This document shows positions 36,078 through 45,472 of a DNA stretch of 64,000 nucleotides, one piece after another. The stretch comes from JABDQA01 sp963759125 (lineage in GTDB: Bacteria; Desulfobacterota; Desulfobulbia; Desulfobulbales; Desulfocapsaceae). Location: positions 992,001 to 1,056,000 of the forward strand of contig CAVWXN010000005.1 of assembly GCA_963759125.1 (NCBI GenBank), read 5' to 3'. Positions within the stretch are counted from its first letter, which is position 1; each line of letters starts with the position of its first letter. Made by a program: the position numbers and the translations under genes. The notes beneath the pieces are model-generated. The model was given only the letters and a program-made list of their open reading frames with translations. It was not told the DNA's origin and made no database searches.

Positions 36078-36875
36078 TCAGGATTCGGCTGGTCCTCTAA
36101 GGTCATTGAAGGTGCAGGGTCTGAATTTGCTGTTTCCGGCTATCAGAGTATGCAGCAGATCGAGCAGTTCGAAGGCGCAGTCATTCATCAACTGATGATG
36201 AATCATAATGGAAACATAATGTTGCTCGACCGCGAGACGCAATTCGTCGCCCAAGTTTTCAAGCGCAGAGCGGCCCCCCGTTTCTTTTCTGGTGTGAAGA
36301 TCGACATTAATAAAAAAATCCTGAAGAGGTGGCTTGTTGCCCTGTTCACCTCTGCTCCTGGAGACGCCTCTGAAGCCCAGTTCAGCCAGGATATCGAGCG
36401 TCTCTTCTGAGCAGCGGTTCCATGGGGGAGTGAAGAACGGCGAGAATTCTGCGCCCATAATAGTCAGCAGACGGTCTTTGCCCCGGGCAAGATCGGCTGA
36501 GATTGCGCTCGCTGACCTGGCGCTGCCGAACTCACATTTTTTTCCCGACGACTGGTGGTTGGTGTGGTTCCAGCCGTGCTGATGCCAGCACCACAAGGAG
36601 GATCCGGTATCGACATGGGACTTAATGGCCCTCCAGCGGGCTTGGGTGAGCCAGGTGGGAACCACGGCCAGACAGAGAGGGAGTCCATAGGTTTGAAAAA
36701 GGTCAAGCATTCGCAAGAAATTTGTCGACAGGACCCCGATGTCATCGGCTCTGAAAAGCACTGGAATCGGTCGGGGATAGGTGCTGAGATCAAGCACTGT
36801 CGAGAGCGTATCCCTGAGCCGTTGAAGTCCGTCACCGGGAAAATTTTGATAGAGTGGACAGGGTGCTGACTTCAT
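36078..36875 (-). CDS. Polysaccharide deacetylase-like protein
   Basis: A 265-residue protein without a signal peptide. FRADDIGVLS provides the first Asp of a NodB-like site, HQHGWNHTNH the metal-binding histidines, FTPPWNRCSEETLDIL the barrel strand, and MIHHQLMND the C-terminal His loop. It would deacetylate an N- or O-acetylated sugar in the cytoplasm or be a non-enzymatic relative. It starts 15 bases after the stop of the GT28-like gene and closes the glycan operon. Confidence 0.75.
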   Translation of the reverse strand: MKSAPCPLYQNFPGDGLQRLRDTLSTVLDLSTYPRPIPVLFRADDIGVLSTNFLRMLDLFQTYGLPLCLAVVPTWLTQARWRAIKSHVDTGSSLWCWHQHGWNHTNHQSSGKKCEFGSARSASAISADLARGKDRLLTIMGAEFSPFFTPPWNRCSEETLDILAELGFRGVSRSRGEQGNKPPLQDFFINVDLHTRKETGGRSALENLGDELRLAVEQHYVSIMIHHQLMNDCAFELLDLLHTLIAGNSKFRPCTFNDLRGPAES

Positions 36876-36890
36876 AATAGGCTAGATAGG

Positions 36891-38030
36891 CTAGAGCGTC
36901 TCCAGAAGCTGGGCGGTCTGGCGGGCCCCTTCGAGATCTATGGAAGTCTGGTAATGGTCTTCCTGCAGCTGCTCGTTCATTAGGGCCGCCAGCCGGTCGG
37001 GGGAAAGATCTGTCTCTTCGAGCATCCTGATTGAGTGACCGGTGATGAGTCGTTCGACCCGAAGCCGCTGTTCCCTGTTTTGATCGAACGGCAGCATCAG
37101 GGCCGGCACCCCGGCCGCCAGCGTATTCATCGAGGTGTTGTAGCCGGCCATGGAAATCGACAGATTGGCAGCAGTGAGCCAGTCGACAAAATGATCCGTG
37201 AACCGGTCGACGCCCAGGTTCTGCTCCCGAGTCCCGAGCAGTCTCTTAACCACCCCGGAATCGCAATAGGGTCCGGTGAAAAGTTGAAAGTACGGATTGC
37301 CCGGTAGAGCCCCGCATAGTGACGCTTCTATGACCGCTTCGAGCAGGTGTGAGCCGACGCTGCCGCTGCCGATGCTCACGACAATCAGTTTGTCCGCCTC
37401 CGTCAGTCCGAGCCCGGCGCGAATCTCGGCCCCGGCATCGACTGCCGGTTTTGGAGTGATAAAACCGGTATAGTGGATGGGCACCTCGAGTTGTTCGATG
37501 GGTCCAAATGTCCTGTCCAGGCTTACCACCCGGGGATCTGCATGGACAAGCAGTCCGTCGAAGTAAGTATTCAGGGTGGCAACGACCCTCTCCTCATACA
37601 TGGCGAGATCCGTCTTTTTTTCCACGAGGATGTCGCGAAGGCTGCAGAAGACCCTGCAGGACTTCTGGCGGGCCGCTTTAAGCAAGGGGGTCAACTCGAA
37701 TCTGAAGGCCTTGCGGCCAAATGGATAAAGCTCGAGGATCAGACAATCAGGCGTGGTGGAGGAAAAAAAGGAAAGGAGAGTGTCTATCCTCATCTCCTTG
37801 ACCTCATCGAGCTCGAGATCCGGATCGCAGGTTTCCAGGCGGGAGAACTGCTCATCCATTTGCAGACCGGGCAGTTTCAGGAAATCGAAGGGTTCTTCTC
37901 CAATCTCGATAGCAGGTCCGCCGACGATCATTGTCACCTGGTGATCGACGCTGCAGGCCCGGCAGATTTCCAGGCTGCGGTGAAAATGGCCGACACCGAG
38001 CACATGTTGACAATAGTAGAGGATTTTCAC
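36891..38030 (-). CDS. GT28/MurG-like glycosyltransferase, first copy
   Basis: A 379-residue GT-B type protein. LGVGHFHRSLEIC is the Gly/His-rich N-terminal loop, TGPYCDSG and SMAGYNTSMNTLAAGVPALM the C-terminal nucleotide-sugar-binding region, with PFDQNREQRLRVERL following, as in MurG/UGT relatives. Acceptor and donor unknown. It overlaps the phosphatase gene by four bases and is clearly related to the gene at 39940-41178, which has the same HIRR/HFHR start and GGYNT loop. Confidence 0.8.
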   Translation of the reverse strand: MKILYYCQHVLGVGHFHRSLEICRACSVDHQVTMIVGGPAIEIGEEPFDFLKLPGLQMDEQFSRLETCDPDLELDEVKEMRIDTLLSFFSSTTPDCLILELYPFGRKAFRFELTPLLKAARQKSCRVFCSLRDILVEKKTDLAMYEERVVATLNTYFDGLLVHADPRVVSLDRTFGPIEQLEVPIHYTGFITPKPAVDAGAEIRAGLGLTEADKLIVVSIGSGSVGSHLLEAVIEASLCGALPGNPYFQLFTGPYCDSGVVKRLLGTREQNLGVDRFTDHFVDWLTAANLSISMAGYNTSMNTLAAGVPALMLPFDQNREQRLRVERLITGHSIRMLEETDLSPDRLAALMNEQLQEDHYQTSIDLEGARQTAQLLETL

Positions 38031-38650
38031 GGTTTAGCAGACGTTTGGATGTTGTAGGCAAAGCCGGTCAAGGTATCGTTGCAGCAGGAGATGGTCTGCA
38101 GCCGGTTCTTGTCTATCAGTTTCGGCTCTTCGGGCAGAAACAGCCGCTTCTCGATCGAATAAACCAGGGATTTAATCACTCCCTGATGAGTTACCACCAG
38201 GATCTGCTCACCGGAATATTTATGTCCATAGGAGCTCAGGACAGAGCGTGCCCGGCTGCAGACTTCTGCCCGGCTTTCGCCCTGGGGCGGCCGGAAAGAC
38301 CAGCCTTTTTCAATCTGCTCCTGCAGAATTTCGGCGCTGTTCTCTACTATCTCGGACCAGCTCAGTCCTTCCCAGATGCCCCAGTCCTGCTCACGCAGGT
38401 CATCTTCTTCCTGGATTTCGACATGCAGTTGCTGGTTGATGAGCCGGGCTGTTGCTTTGGCCCGCGGTGTCGGACTGGTTATGATCCGGGCCCAATTCCA
38501 GCGCGGGGTGGCAAGAAAGCGAGCCCATTCACGGACAGCTGCGACACCCTCGGCGGTGAGTGGAGAATCGAGTCGGCCCTGAACTCGCTTCTCTTTGTTC
38601 CATATGGTCTGGCCGTGTCTGAACAAGCCAAAAAGGGTGGCTGCACTCAT
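38027..38650 (-). CDS. Histidine phosphatase (phosphoglycerate mutase-like) family protein
   Basis: A 207-residue protein with the catalytic RHG motif (LFRHGQTIWNKEKRVQGRLD, nucleophile His12), Glu in LREQDWGIWEGLSW and the second His in VVTHQGVIKSLVY. These enzymes dephosphorylate sugar phosphates and similar small molecules. In the middle of a glycan operon it may act on a sugar-phosphate precursor, though no substrate can be named. Confidence 0.88.
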   Translation of the reverse strand: MSAATLFGLFRHGQTIWNKEKRVQGRLDSPLTAEGVAAVREWARFLATPRWNWARIITSPTPRAKATARLINQQLHVEIQEEDDLREQDWGIWEGLSWSEIVENSAEILQEQIEKGWSFRPPQGESRAEVCSRARSVLSSYGHKYSGEQILVVTHQGVIKSLVYSIEKRLFLPEEPKLIDKNRLQTISCCNDTLTGFAYNIQTSAKP

Positions 38651-38670
38651 GAGGAGCCGGGGGTAAAGGG

Positions 38671-39943
38671 TTAAGGCAGGGTCACGTGGCGACCCAGCCT
38701 CTGGTCGGCATCGATAAACAAGCCGGCCAGATCGACGATCAAGCGACTATTGTCGAAGTGTTCTTCGACGAAAGATCTACCCTGTTCAATAACTTTTTGG
38801 CGGAGTGGGCGATCTGTCAACAACTGGATGATTGCCTCTCGAGAGTGCTTCACTGTCTTCCTGCTCAACCGTCAGGCCGGTTTTGGTGTCGATTATTATC
38901 TCGGGAATCGAGGAAACCTTGGTCGCCACCGCCGGCACACCCATGGCCAATGATTCCACCAGCACATTAGGGATACCGTCCCGATCACCATCGGCGGCAA
39001 TCTTGCTGCCCATGATGAAGAGATCGCTTTGACTGAAGTGTTCGAGCACCTCTTCGTGGGGTTTGGTCCCTAGCCAGCGGCACTGTGAGTCCAGGCCAAG
39101 TTCTTTTATCAGTCCAAGCACCGAGTCGCGGTCGTCGCCGTCGCCGATCAGGGTGTGTTCGAACTCGATGCCTTTGTCGGCGACCTTCTTCAGGGCCCGG
39201 TAGACGGTAGGCAGCCCCTTTTTTTCGATGATCCTGGCAACGGTCAGCAATTTGTAAGGAAGGCTTGTCTCTATCCTGGTATCGTCACTTTTAAAGAGAT
39301 TCACGTCGATACCGTGATAGATGCAGTATATTTCGGCGCCGTCGTCGCTCTCAAGTTCTTCCAGATAGCGTTTGTTCTGCCGGGTACAGGTTGCCGCGAA
39401 CACCGCCAGGTCAAGTTTCTCTCTTAATTGGTCGGGATTGGATGTGTAGATATCCTTGGCGTGGGCGGTGAAGCTGAAGCTGAGGCCCGAGAGCAGGGAG
39501 CTGAACATGGTCACCGAGGTCGGTGAATGGGCAAAGTGACCGTGCAGATGACAGATCGACTGATCTCTGCTGAGAAATTTCTCGGTCAGGTAGCCCGCCT
39601 GAAACAGGTGTTTGAAGGTCGCCTGTCTGCCCGTTCGACGATAGCGTCTGACAGCCGTGGCCAGGGCTTGGCGGTAGCGTTTAGGCTGTTTGACGGCACA
39701 GAGGATGTTGGGCCCGATTAAACGGGGCAGTTCGAGGAGCAGCTCGCTGGGCAGGTAGTCGACGCGGGCCTTGATCTGTTTGACCGATTCGTGACAGAAA
39801 TCTTCTCTGCCTTTGCGCATCGGAAAGAGCCGCATGGTAAAACCCAGTCGCTCCAGCAGCAGAATCTCGTTGGAGATAAAGGTCTCTGAAATTCTGGGGT
39901 ATCCCTTGAGGATATAGGCAAGGGTCGGCCGTGAGCCGTTCAT
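38671..39943 (-). CDS. GT4-family glycosyltransferase, one +1 frameshift
   Basis: A protein of about 423 residues. The first frame (ATG at 39943) carries KGYPRISETFISNEILLLER, the classical N-terminus of GT4 enzymes, CHLHGHFAHSPTSV, the donor-binding GDGDDRDSVLGLI and the C-terminal EGIPNVLVESLAMGVP-type block (DGIPNVLVESLAMGVPAVAT). It goes out of frame after EQEDSEAL. A one-base skip in the CTCTCGAGAG palindrome (38836-38845) continues with REAIIQLLTDRPLRQKVIEQ to the stop at 38671, as the family requires. The start overlaps the upstream GT28-like gene by four bases (ATGA). Confidence 0.8.
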
Positions 39944-41178
39944 GACCGAATTACTGAACTTCTGGAGGCTGCTGGTGCAGATGGATCCTGGTTCTGGTTC
40001 CGAAAGAATTTGAGACGCTCGAGCATGGTGTCAAGTCCGGTTAAGTCGAAGGTCGACATGGCTTCCGAGTAGTGTTCTTTCTGGTCCAGAATCGAAAAAA
40101 TCTTGTCGCGCAGCCGCTGCGGGGTAATCTCATGCCAACCGAGGTAATCAATCAGGGATTTTTCTTTGAGGCACTGGGCCCTGATCAGTTGTTCCTTGCG
40201 GGGTGTTTCCCGAGGAATGATAAGCGCCGGGGTCTGCTGGGTGAGGATCTCGCAGATCGTATTATAGCCTCCCATGGAGATAACCAGATCAGCGGCCTGC
40301 ATCAGCTCCTCCACCCGGCTATGAAATGGGAGTGTCTTGATGCCGTATACTTTGCCCCGCTTTCGTATCTCCTCGCGTTTCCTTTTAGGCATGAATGGGC
40401 CGGTGACTATCAGGCTTTTAAAAGGCAATGAGGTGGGAAAATAATCGTGCATGGCAATGAATTGATCCAGCACGTCGAAACCGTCGCCTCCGCCGCCGGT
40501 GGTAACCAGCACGAAGATGTCGTTGGGCAGAATCCGATAGCGGCGACGCACCTTCTTTCTGACATTGCCATGTTTTTTAATTCGGGGAATGTAGCCGGTG
40601 AAGACCACCCGGTCCTTTATCTCGTCAGGAAATTTGTATAACAATACCGGGTCATAGATATCCCGGTTCCCATAGATCCAGATTTCGTCGTACAGTCTGG
40701 ACAGGTGGGAATAGATATCTCTATTCTGCCAGTCGCTGATGATCACTTCGGGATCGTCGAGGATGTCGCGAAGACCAAGTACCGTCTGAGTATGAGGTGT
40801 GGCCTCCTTGAACCACTCGAGCGTCGGAAGTACCTCGCGCTTGAGGCCAAAAGGCTCCTTGTCGACGATAAAGAGGTCGGGTTTGAAGGTCTGGGCGGTG
40901 GCTAAAATGATATTGGTCCTGATAGAGAGCGCCTGCTGGTCGTCGATTTTGATGGCAAGGGCCCGGTATTCGTCGTTGGTCTTCTTTATCATTCCGGGAA
41001 TTCTAACAAAATCGACCTGGCCGGGCAGGGCGAAACGACCGGCGATGGGAGATCCTGTCAAAATCAGGATATTGGTGTTGGTTCCCCTGAGGTGGTTGGC
41101 AATGGCCATGGTCCGGCGGATATGACCAAGTCCGTAGGTGTCATGGGAATACATCAATATATTAAAAGGTGGTGCCAC
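39940..41178 (-). CDS. GT28/MurG-like glycosyltransferase, second copy
   Basis: A 412-residue GT-B type enzyme beginning MYSHDTYGLGHIRRTMAIA, a loop shared with MGT and MurG relatives, and with LVTTGGGGDGFDVLDQF, LVISMGGYNTICEILTQQ and PALIIPRETPRKEQLIRAQ in the C-terminal half. It starts with GTG; the frame has no better ATG upstream. First gene of the glycan operon (41178 down to 36078); cotranscription is inferred from 4-base overlaps and short gaps. Confidence 0.8.
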   Translation of the reverse strand: MAPPFNILMYSHDTYGLGHIRRTMAIANHLRGTNTNILILTGSPIAGRFALPGQVDFVRIPGMIKKTNDEYRALAIKIDDQQALSIRTNIILATAQTFKPDLFIVDKEPFGLKREVLPTLEWFKEATPHTQTVLGLRDILDDPEVIISDWQNRDIYSHLSRLYDEIWIYGNRDIYDPVLLYKFPDEIKDRVVFTGYIPRIKKHGNVRKKVRRRYRILPNDIFVLVTTGGGGDGFDVLDQFIAMHDYFPTSLPFKSLIVTGPFMPKRKREEIRKRGKVYGIKTLPFHSRVEELMQAADLVISMGGYNTICEILTQQTPALIIPRETPRKEQLIRAQCLKEKSLIDYLGWHEITPQRLRDKIFSILDQKEHYSEAMSTFDLTGLDTMLERLKFFRNQNQDPSAPAASRSSVIRS

Positions 41179-41279
41179 GGGACGCTCTATCTGGATGGTG
41201 CCGGTTTGTTCTGTTTTTTCGACGGGTTAATTATCAACTATTATTCTACCGGTAAAACAAAGTCAAGCCCGGCTGAAAT

Positions 41280-41312
41280 AAAAAAGGCCTTGCGACAGCG
41301 GGGCCGCAAGGC
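41280..41312 (-). terminator. Rho-independent terminator of the 41344-41898 gene
   Basis: On the minus strand an eight-base stem, GCCTTGCG with CGCAAGGC (41287-41294 and 41305-41312), with a GC-rich loop is followed by six T residues (complement of 41280-41285). It lies 32 bases downstream of the stop of the gene ending at 41344. Confidence 0.8.
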
Positions 41313-41343
41313 TTTATAAATTTTACTTCTGTTTGTGGAAGTG

Positions 41344-41898
41344 CTAAAAACTCAGGGTAAGCTGATTGCTGATCATAAATATTGATTCGATCTCGGAATA
41401 GGTGTCCACTCCCTGAAAAAGATCACCGGTGTCCATATAGCCGAAATGAACTTCATAGGCCAGTGAGTTGAAGAAACCGTAGACCACCCCGATATTGGCC
41501 TCCCAGCTCGACTGCAGTTCGCTTTCCGATTTGCTGTCCCAGGCTACGCTGGTGACTCCTATGGCACCATGAAAGGCGAGGTTTGGCGTGGGCAGATATT
41601 CGGCGGCAATGGCAAACCCATGCGGGGCGGTTCCCGTTGCCTGCGAGCTGAAAGACGAACCAAAAGGATCATCTCCGAAAATATCTGTGGTGGAACTGGT
41701 AATCATCAGCGGTTTGAATCGCGATGTCTCAAACAGCAGGCCGCTTTCAGATTCCGACACCGCATCGCTATCAAACGTATAGCCGCTGACCTTGTATTCG
41801 GAACTATCGAGCCCTTCTGCCTGCAGGGACACCACGCCGACCGCCAGCATCAGTGAGGCCAGACAGAGAGTCAGCAGATGGAATCGATATAATTTCAT
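41344..41898 (-). CDS. Exported outer-membrane-like protein, function unknown
   Basis: A 184-residue protein with a signal peptide (LLTLCLASLMLAVGVVSLQA, cleaved near residue 27). The mature part has alternating polar/hydrophobic strands and ends in aromatic QLTLSF, the terminal Phe typical of outer-membrane beta barrels inserted by BAM. A small barrel of about eight strands is plausible; no family recognised. It is followed by a clear terminator, so it is a single-gene unit. Confidence 0.65.
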   Translation of the reverse strand: MKLYRFHLLTLCLASLMLAVGVVSLQAEGLDSSEYKVSGYTFDSDAVSESESGLLFETSRFKPLMITSSTTDIFGDDPFGSSFSSQATGTAPHGFAIAAEYLPTPNLAFHGAIGVTSVAWDSKSESELQSSWEANIGVVYGFFNSLAYEVHFGYMDTGDLFQGVDTYSEIESIFMISNQLTLSF

Positions 41899-41993
41899 AA
41901 AAACCGTATTAAAACTATCTTATGTTGTCATTACAGCCGGTTGTGCCATTCGCTTCGCGCGCACCAGGCAGTACAAAAATTTTTACTTGTCTA

Positions 41994-42023
41994 TATAGTG
42001 TGCTGTTCCCCTTTAAAAGTCAA
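41994..42023 (-). promoter_or_regulatory. Weak predicted promoter for the 41344-41898 gene
   Basis: On the minus strand TTGACT (42018-42023) is followed 18 bases later by ACTATA (41994-41999), inside an AT-rich stretch (TATATA beside it). Divergent genes start at 41898 and 42170, so the region 41899-42169 must contain promoters for both; only this one is reasonably clear. Confidence 0.35.
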
Positions 42024-42169
42024 GTGAATATTGACCATTTTCTGCCGGTTGCCATTCTCGAGAGCAGCGCAGTGTTCTTGCGGGAGGGCGTCAGATGTTT
42101 TATTAATAGCTGACCTTTAACTGCAACCTTCCAGAAAAAGCCCAACGATGTTCTAAACCAGGTGAATTT

Positions 42170-43900
42170 ATGAAGCTGATAACCCGGATCATGTTCTGTC
42201 TGCTGATTGTTGTGCAGGCCCATCATGCTTTTTCTTCTACCGAAGAAGGAGTACCGATAATTACCGTGCTGCCTTTCGAGGTGAGTGAAGAGGGTGAATA
42301 TGCCTATCTGAATAAGGCGATCGATCAGATGCTGCTGGCTCGCTTGTCACGCTATCAGGATATCAAAGTGGCGACCACCTTGTCTGGCGAGGAACTTCAG
42401 GCCTTACAGAAAAGCCTGCAGTCCGGCGATCTGGCCTCAGCAGCCCGACTGGGCGGCGACTGGCTGGTGGAGGCCAGCATGTATTCGCTCAAAGAGGGTA
42501 TGCAGATGAATCTCAGCCTGATTCCGCTGCAGGGAGGCAGGCCAATATCGTTCTCTGAAAAGATCGAGCGTCAAGAGCAGGTCATGGGCGCGGTCGGTTC
42601 ACTGGCATCTGAAATTCACGACACGGTTGTCGATCTTGAGACTGCAGAAGATGCATCGTCTCAGGAGGAAAAAGATGCCGGCGACTTAGGCGGGTTTGCC
42701 ACTCCGCACCCGGAGCGGGATTACAAAAAAGGAATCTACGGTGGCGGGTCTATTATTGCGGGGGACCAGGGGGCTGGCTTCGAGTCACGGGGGGTACGTA
42801 AAAGCGGTGTCCTACCTATGAATGTCCAATCCCTGGCCGTCGGCGACCTGAATAACGATGGCAAGAACGATCTGGTGGTCAGCTCGAAGAGCAAGATAAG
42901 GATTTTCACCTACGATGATCTGAATTTTCAGGTAGTTGCAGAATACGATTTTTCTCCAGCCATGAAAATCCACGCCATCAATATCGGGGATCCAGGCAAC
43001 AGCGGAACCCAAAAACTATATATTTCAGCCAATGAAGGCAGGTACGCCTCTTCGGCGATTCTCAGCTGGAACGGCAGCAAAACCCTGCAGTCAGTGAGCC
43101 AGGGACTGCGCTGGTATATCCGACCGGTGACCCTGCCCGGTAAAGGTGAAGTCCTGGTCGGCCAACAGACCAGTCTGCGCAGTATCGAAAATTTCTTGAG
43201 TCCCGGGGTCTTCGAGCTCACCCGGGACCCCGCCAACGGCAGATTGGTGAAAGGGGCCAAACTGCTGCTGCCAGAGGATACCAACCTGTTTGATTTCATC
43301 CAGGCTGATCTGAACGGAAACGGCAGTGCTGAACTTGTCGTTATCGATAAAAAACTAAAAATGCTGGTCTATGACGCCGCCCTCAATCTCATCTGGGTGA
43401 GTGGAGCCAGCTACGGAGGGGGAAAAAAATATTTCGGTCCCGAGTGGGGCAAAACGAGTGAGGTTGCTACCAGCGGACTGACCCGGGCCGAGCAGGACAA
43501 CAGGACGCTGGTCTTTATTCCCGGCCGTCTCGATGTCAAGGACATCACCGGCGACGGTTTGCCGGAAGTGGTGGTCAGCACCAACGAGATTAACGTGGCG
43601 ACCGAATATTTCGGCAATATCCGCAGTTTTGACGGGGGTGCGGTTGCCTGTCTGGGCTGGGCTGGGCAGGGGCTGGCAGAACTCTGGCAGACCAGTCATA
43701 TCGGCGGTTATGTCGCCGATTACTTTTTTGACGATGTTGCCCAGGAGCCTGAAAATAAAGGCAAAGTGATCAATCGTCTCTATGTCGCTCAGATTCCGGC
43801 GGCGCCGATCTGGAATCGGATACTGGCAAATGTCGAGAGTAAACTTCTGGCCTATGAAATGGTGGTAAAAAAAGTAGAAGAAAAAACGGATCGGCCGTGA
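42170..43900 (+). CDS. Exported FG-GAP/VCBS-repeat protein
   Basis: A 576-residue protein with a signal peptide ending near residue 22. Residues 30-165 form a TolB-N/CsgG-like alpha/beta domain (IITVLPFEVSEEGEYAYLNK, then the helix-rich GDLASAARLGGDWLVEASMY). From about 210 come FG-GAP-type repeats with Ca2+-binding loops: GDLNNDGKNDLVV, ADLNGNGSAELVV, KDITGDGLPEVVV. Such proteins are common in Geobacter-like and Desulfobulbales genomes; function unknown but clearly envelope-associated. No terminator follows; the porin promoter begins about 80 bases downstream. Confidence 0.8.
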   Translation: MKLITRIMFCLLIVVQAHHAFSSTEEGVPIITVLPFEVSEEGEYAYLNKAIDQMLLARLSRYQDIKVATTLSGEELQALQKSLQSGDLASAARLGGDWLVEASMYSLKEGMQMNLSLIPLQGGRPISFSEKIERQEQVMGAVGSLASEIHDTVVDLETAEDASSQEEKDAGDLGGFATPHPERDYKKGIYGGGSIIAGDQGAGFESRGVRKSGVLPMNVQSLAVGDLNNDGKNDLVVSSKSKIRIFTYDDLNFQVVAEYDFSPAMKIHAINIGDPGNSGTQKLYISANEGRYASSAILSWNGSKTLQSVSQGLRWYIRPVTLPGKGEVLVGQQTSLRSIENFLSPGVFELTRDPANGRLVKGAKLLLPEDTNLFDFIQADLNGNGSAELVVIDKKLKMLVYDAALNLIWVSGASYGGGKKYFGPEWGKTSEVATSGLTRAEQDNRTLVFIPGRLDVKDITGDGLPEVVVSTNEINVATEYFGNIRSFDGGAVACLGWAGQGLAELWQTSHIGGYVADYFFDDVAQEPENKGKVINRLYVAQIPAAPIWNRILANVESKLLAYEMVVKKVEEKTDRP

Positions 43901-43983
43901 GCTTCAGTAAAATTGTATATGAGATTGACAAGTTAGAGAGGAAAAAAAGGGGTATAATTTTTTAAACTTTTAGTAAAAAAAAC

Positions 43984-44012
43984 TTGACATGGCCTTTCCT
44001 GAGGTATATAAG
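43984..44012 (+). promoter_or_regulatory. Strong sigma-70 promoter of the porin gene
   Basis: A perfect TTGACA (43984-43989), a 17-base spacer and TATAAG (44007-44012). Transcription from about 44019 gives a leader of around 110 bases that contains a small CCCCG-ATAAC-CGGGG hairpin (44092-44106) just ahead of the AGGAGA ribosome-binding site. Confidence 0.85.
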
Positions 44013-44129
44013 ATCGGTAGTACGATGGCAATTGTGCCGTGGATTCGGATTGTTGTTTCGACGGATTCACGGTGTAAATTGAACCTGCAGGCCCCGATAA
44101 CCGGGGTTTAAAAACCTAGGAGAGATATT

Positions 44130-45308
44130 ATGAAAAAAGTAATTGCTGCAGCAGCCGGCCTGATGCTGGTCGGTACCATGGTGGGATCGGCTTCTGCCGA
44201 CGTGTCCTTCGGTGGTGACGCTCGTGCCCGTGCGTACTACCAGAATAACTACGATTTTGGCGGGTTTGAGACAATAGTTGTTGATCCTGACGCTGATGCT
44301 GGCCCAACAGTCAGGCGTGCCAGAGAAAAAGACAACAAAATCCAGTCCCGTGTTCGTATCCAGGCTCGCGCAACCGCCCCGGGCGGTGCCTATGCCGTTG
44401 GTCGTGCGCTGTATGGTAATGGTACCTGGGATGGCGGCAGAAGCGGTACTGCCGACATCGACGCAGATAAAGCCTATATCGGCGTGCCGATGGGCATGAC
44501 TCTGCTGCAGGCCGGTCGTCTGCCTACTGACCTGCTCAAGTCCACCGCCTTCTTCGAGCAAGATGTCACCAAAGACGGTCTTCAGTTTGACATCATGGCT
44601 ACCGATATGGCAACCGTCGGTCTCTGGTACTTCGTCAATTACGAAGCTGTCACAAATGGTGACCTTCAGGATGACAACGATATAGTCGATTACGGTATTT
44701 ATGCCGATGTGAAGTTCGGCGGCGACTGGGGAACCAGGATGGGTATCCTGTACCGCGACGATCAGGTACCTAATGACGGTCGTGACGACGACGGTGCCTT
44801 CGGTGGTATCGAATTCATGGGCCCCGGCGGTCCGCTTGCGATCTCCGGCGCCGTTGCCTTTGACGACAGAGGCGAAGGCGACACCGGTTGGGGTGCTTTT
44901 GCCAGTGCTGGTATGCAGTTCGGCGCCACCGGCGTAGCCCTGGAAGCTGGTTTCACCGATTGAGGTTTCGTAACTGACGGTGACTACGGTTTCATCATGA
45001 TCGGTGGTGGCGCGTCCATTACCCCGTACACCATCGGATCCGAAGGTGAGTCCAACTGGTGGATCGGTGTTCCGGTGAGCTTTGCCGTATCCGAGATGCT
45101 GACCCTTAAGGGTAACCTCGCCTATATCGACATGGATGAGTTCGGTGAGGGTTTTGAGATCTCCGGTTCTGCCAAGTACCTGATCTCTGACGGCGCCAAC
45201 GTCCAGTGGGATATCGGTTACCTCGGCTATAGCCAGGGCGATACCAACGATATTGATTCAGAAGAGAGCCCGTTCGGTACCGCTCTCACCTTTAACGTAA
45301 GCTTCTAA
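44130..45308 (+). CDS. Outer-membrane porin with an in-frame TGA
   Basis: A porin-like protein of about 392 residues when read through. The start is preceded by AGGAGA and encodes a classical signal peptide (MKKVIAAAAGLMLVGTMVGS). The mature part alternates Gly/aromatic strands with acidic loops. At 44961-44963 the frame meets TGA (context FTD-stop-GFVTDGDYGF), after which the same frame continues without a break to FNVSF, the expected porin C-terminus, at 45308. So the interruption is a substitution rather than an indel. Explanations: point mutation, sequencing error, or readthrough (selenocysteine is unlikely in this position). Promoter and terminator flank the whole gene, not the first part. 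Confidence 0.8.
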
Positions 45309-45343
45309 TTGCTGAACGATTAATTAGAACTGCGTGACAAGAC

Positions 45344-45376
45344 AAAAGGCCGACCCTTTCGGGGGTCGGCCTTTTT
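45344..45376 (+). terminator. Rho-independent terminator of the porin gene
   Basis: A strong hairpin, AAAAGGCCGACCC (45344-45356) pairing with GGGTCGGCCTTTTT (to 45376), followed by an AT-rich run. It lies 36 bases after the read-through stop of the porin, supporting one transcript across the in-frame TGA. Confidence 0.92.
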
Positions 45377-45472
45377 ATTTTCAATCGATGTTCGATCGCT
45401 TTGGGTTACTGCTGGCAATCGAGACAGCCACGGTAATAATTCACCGCTCAAGCTCTGCCTCTAAGTTCCGCA

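Noticed and set aside
44961..44963. Selenocysteine at the porin TGA
   Set aside because: Porins are not known selenoproteins and no convincing bSECIS hairpin was seen just after the TGA.
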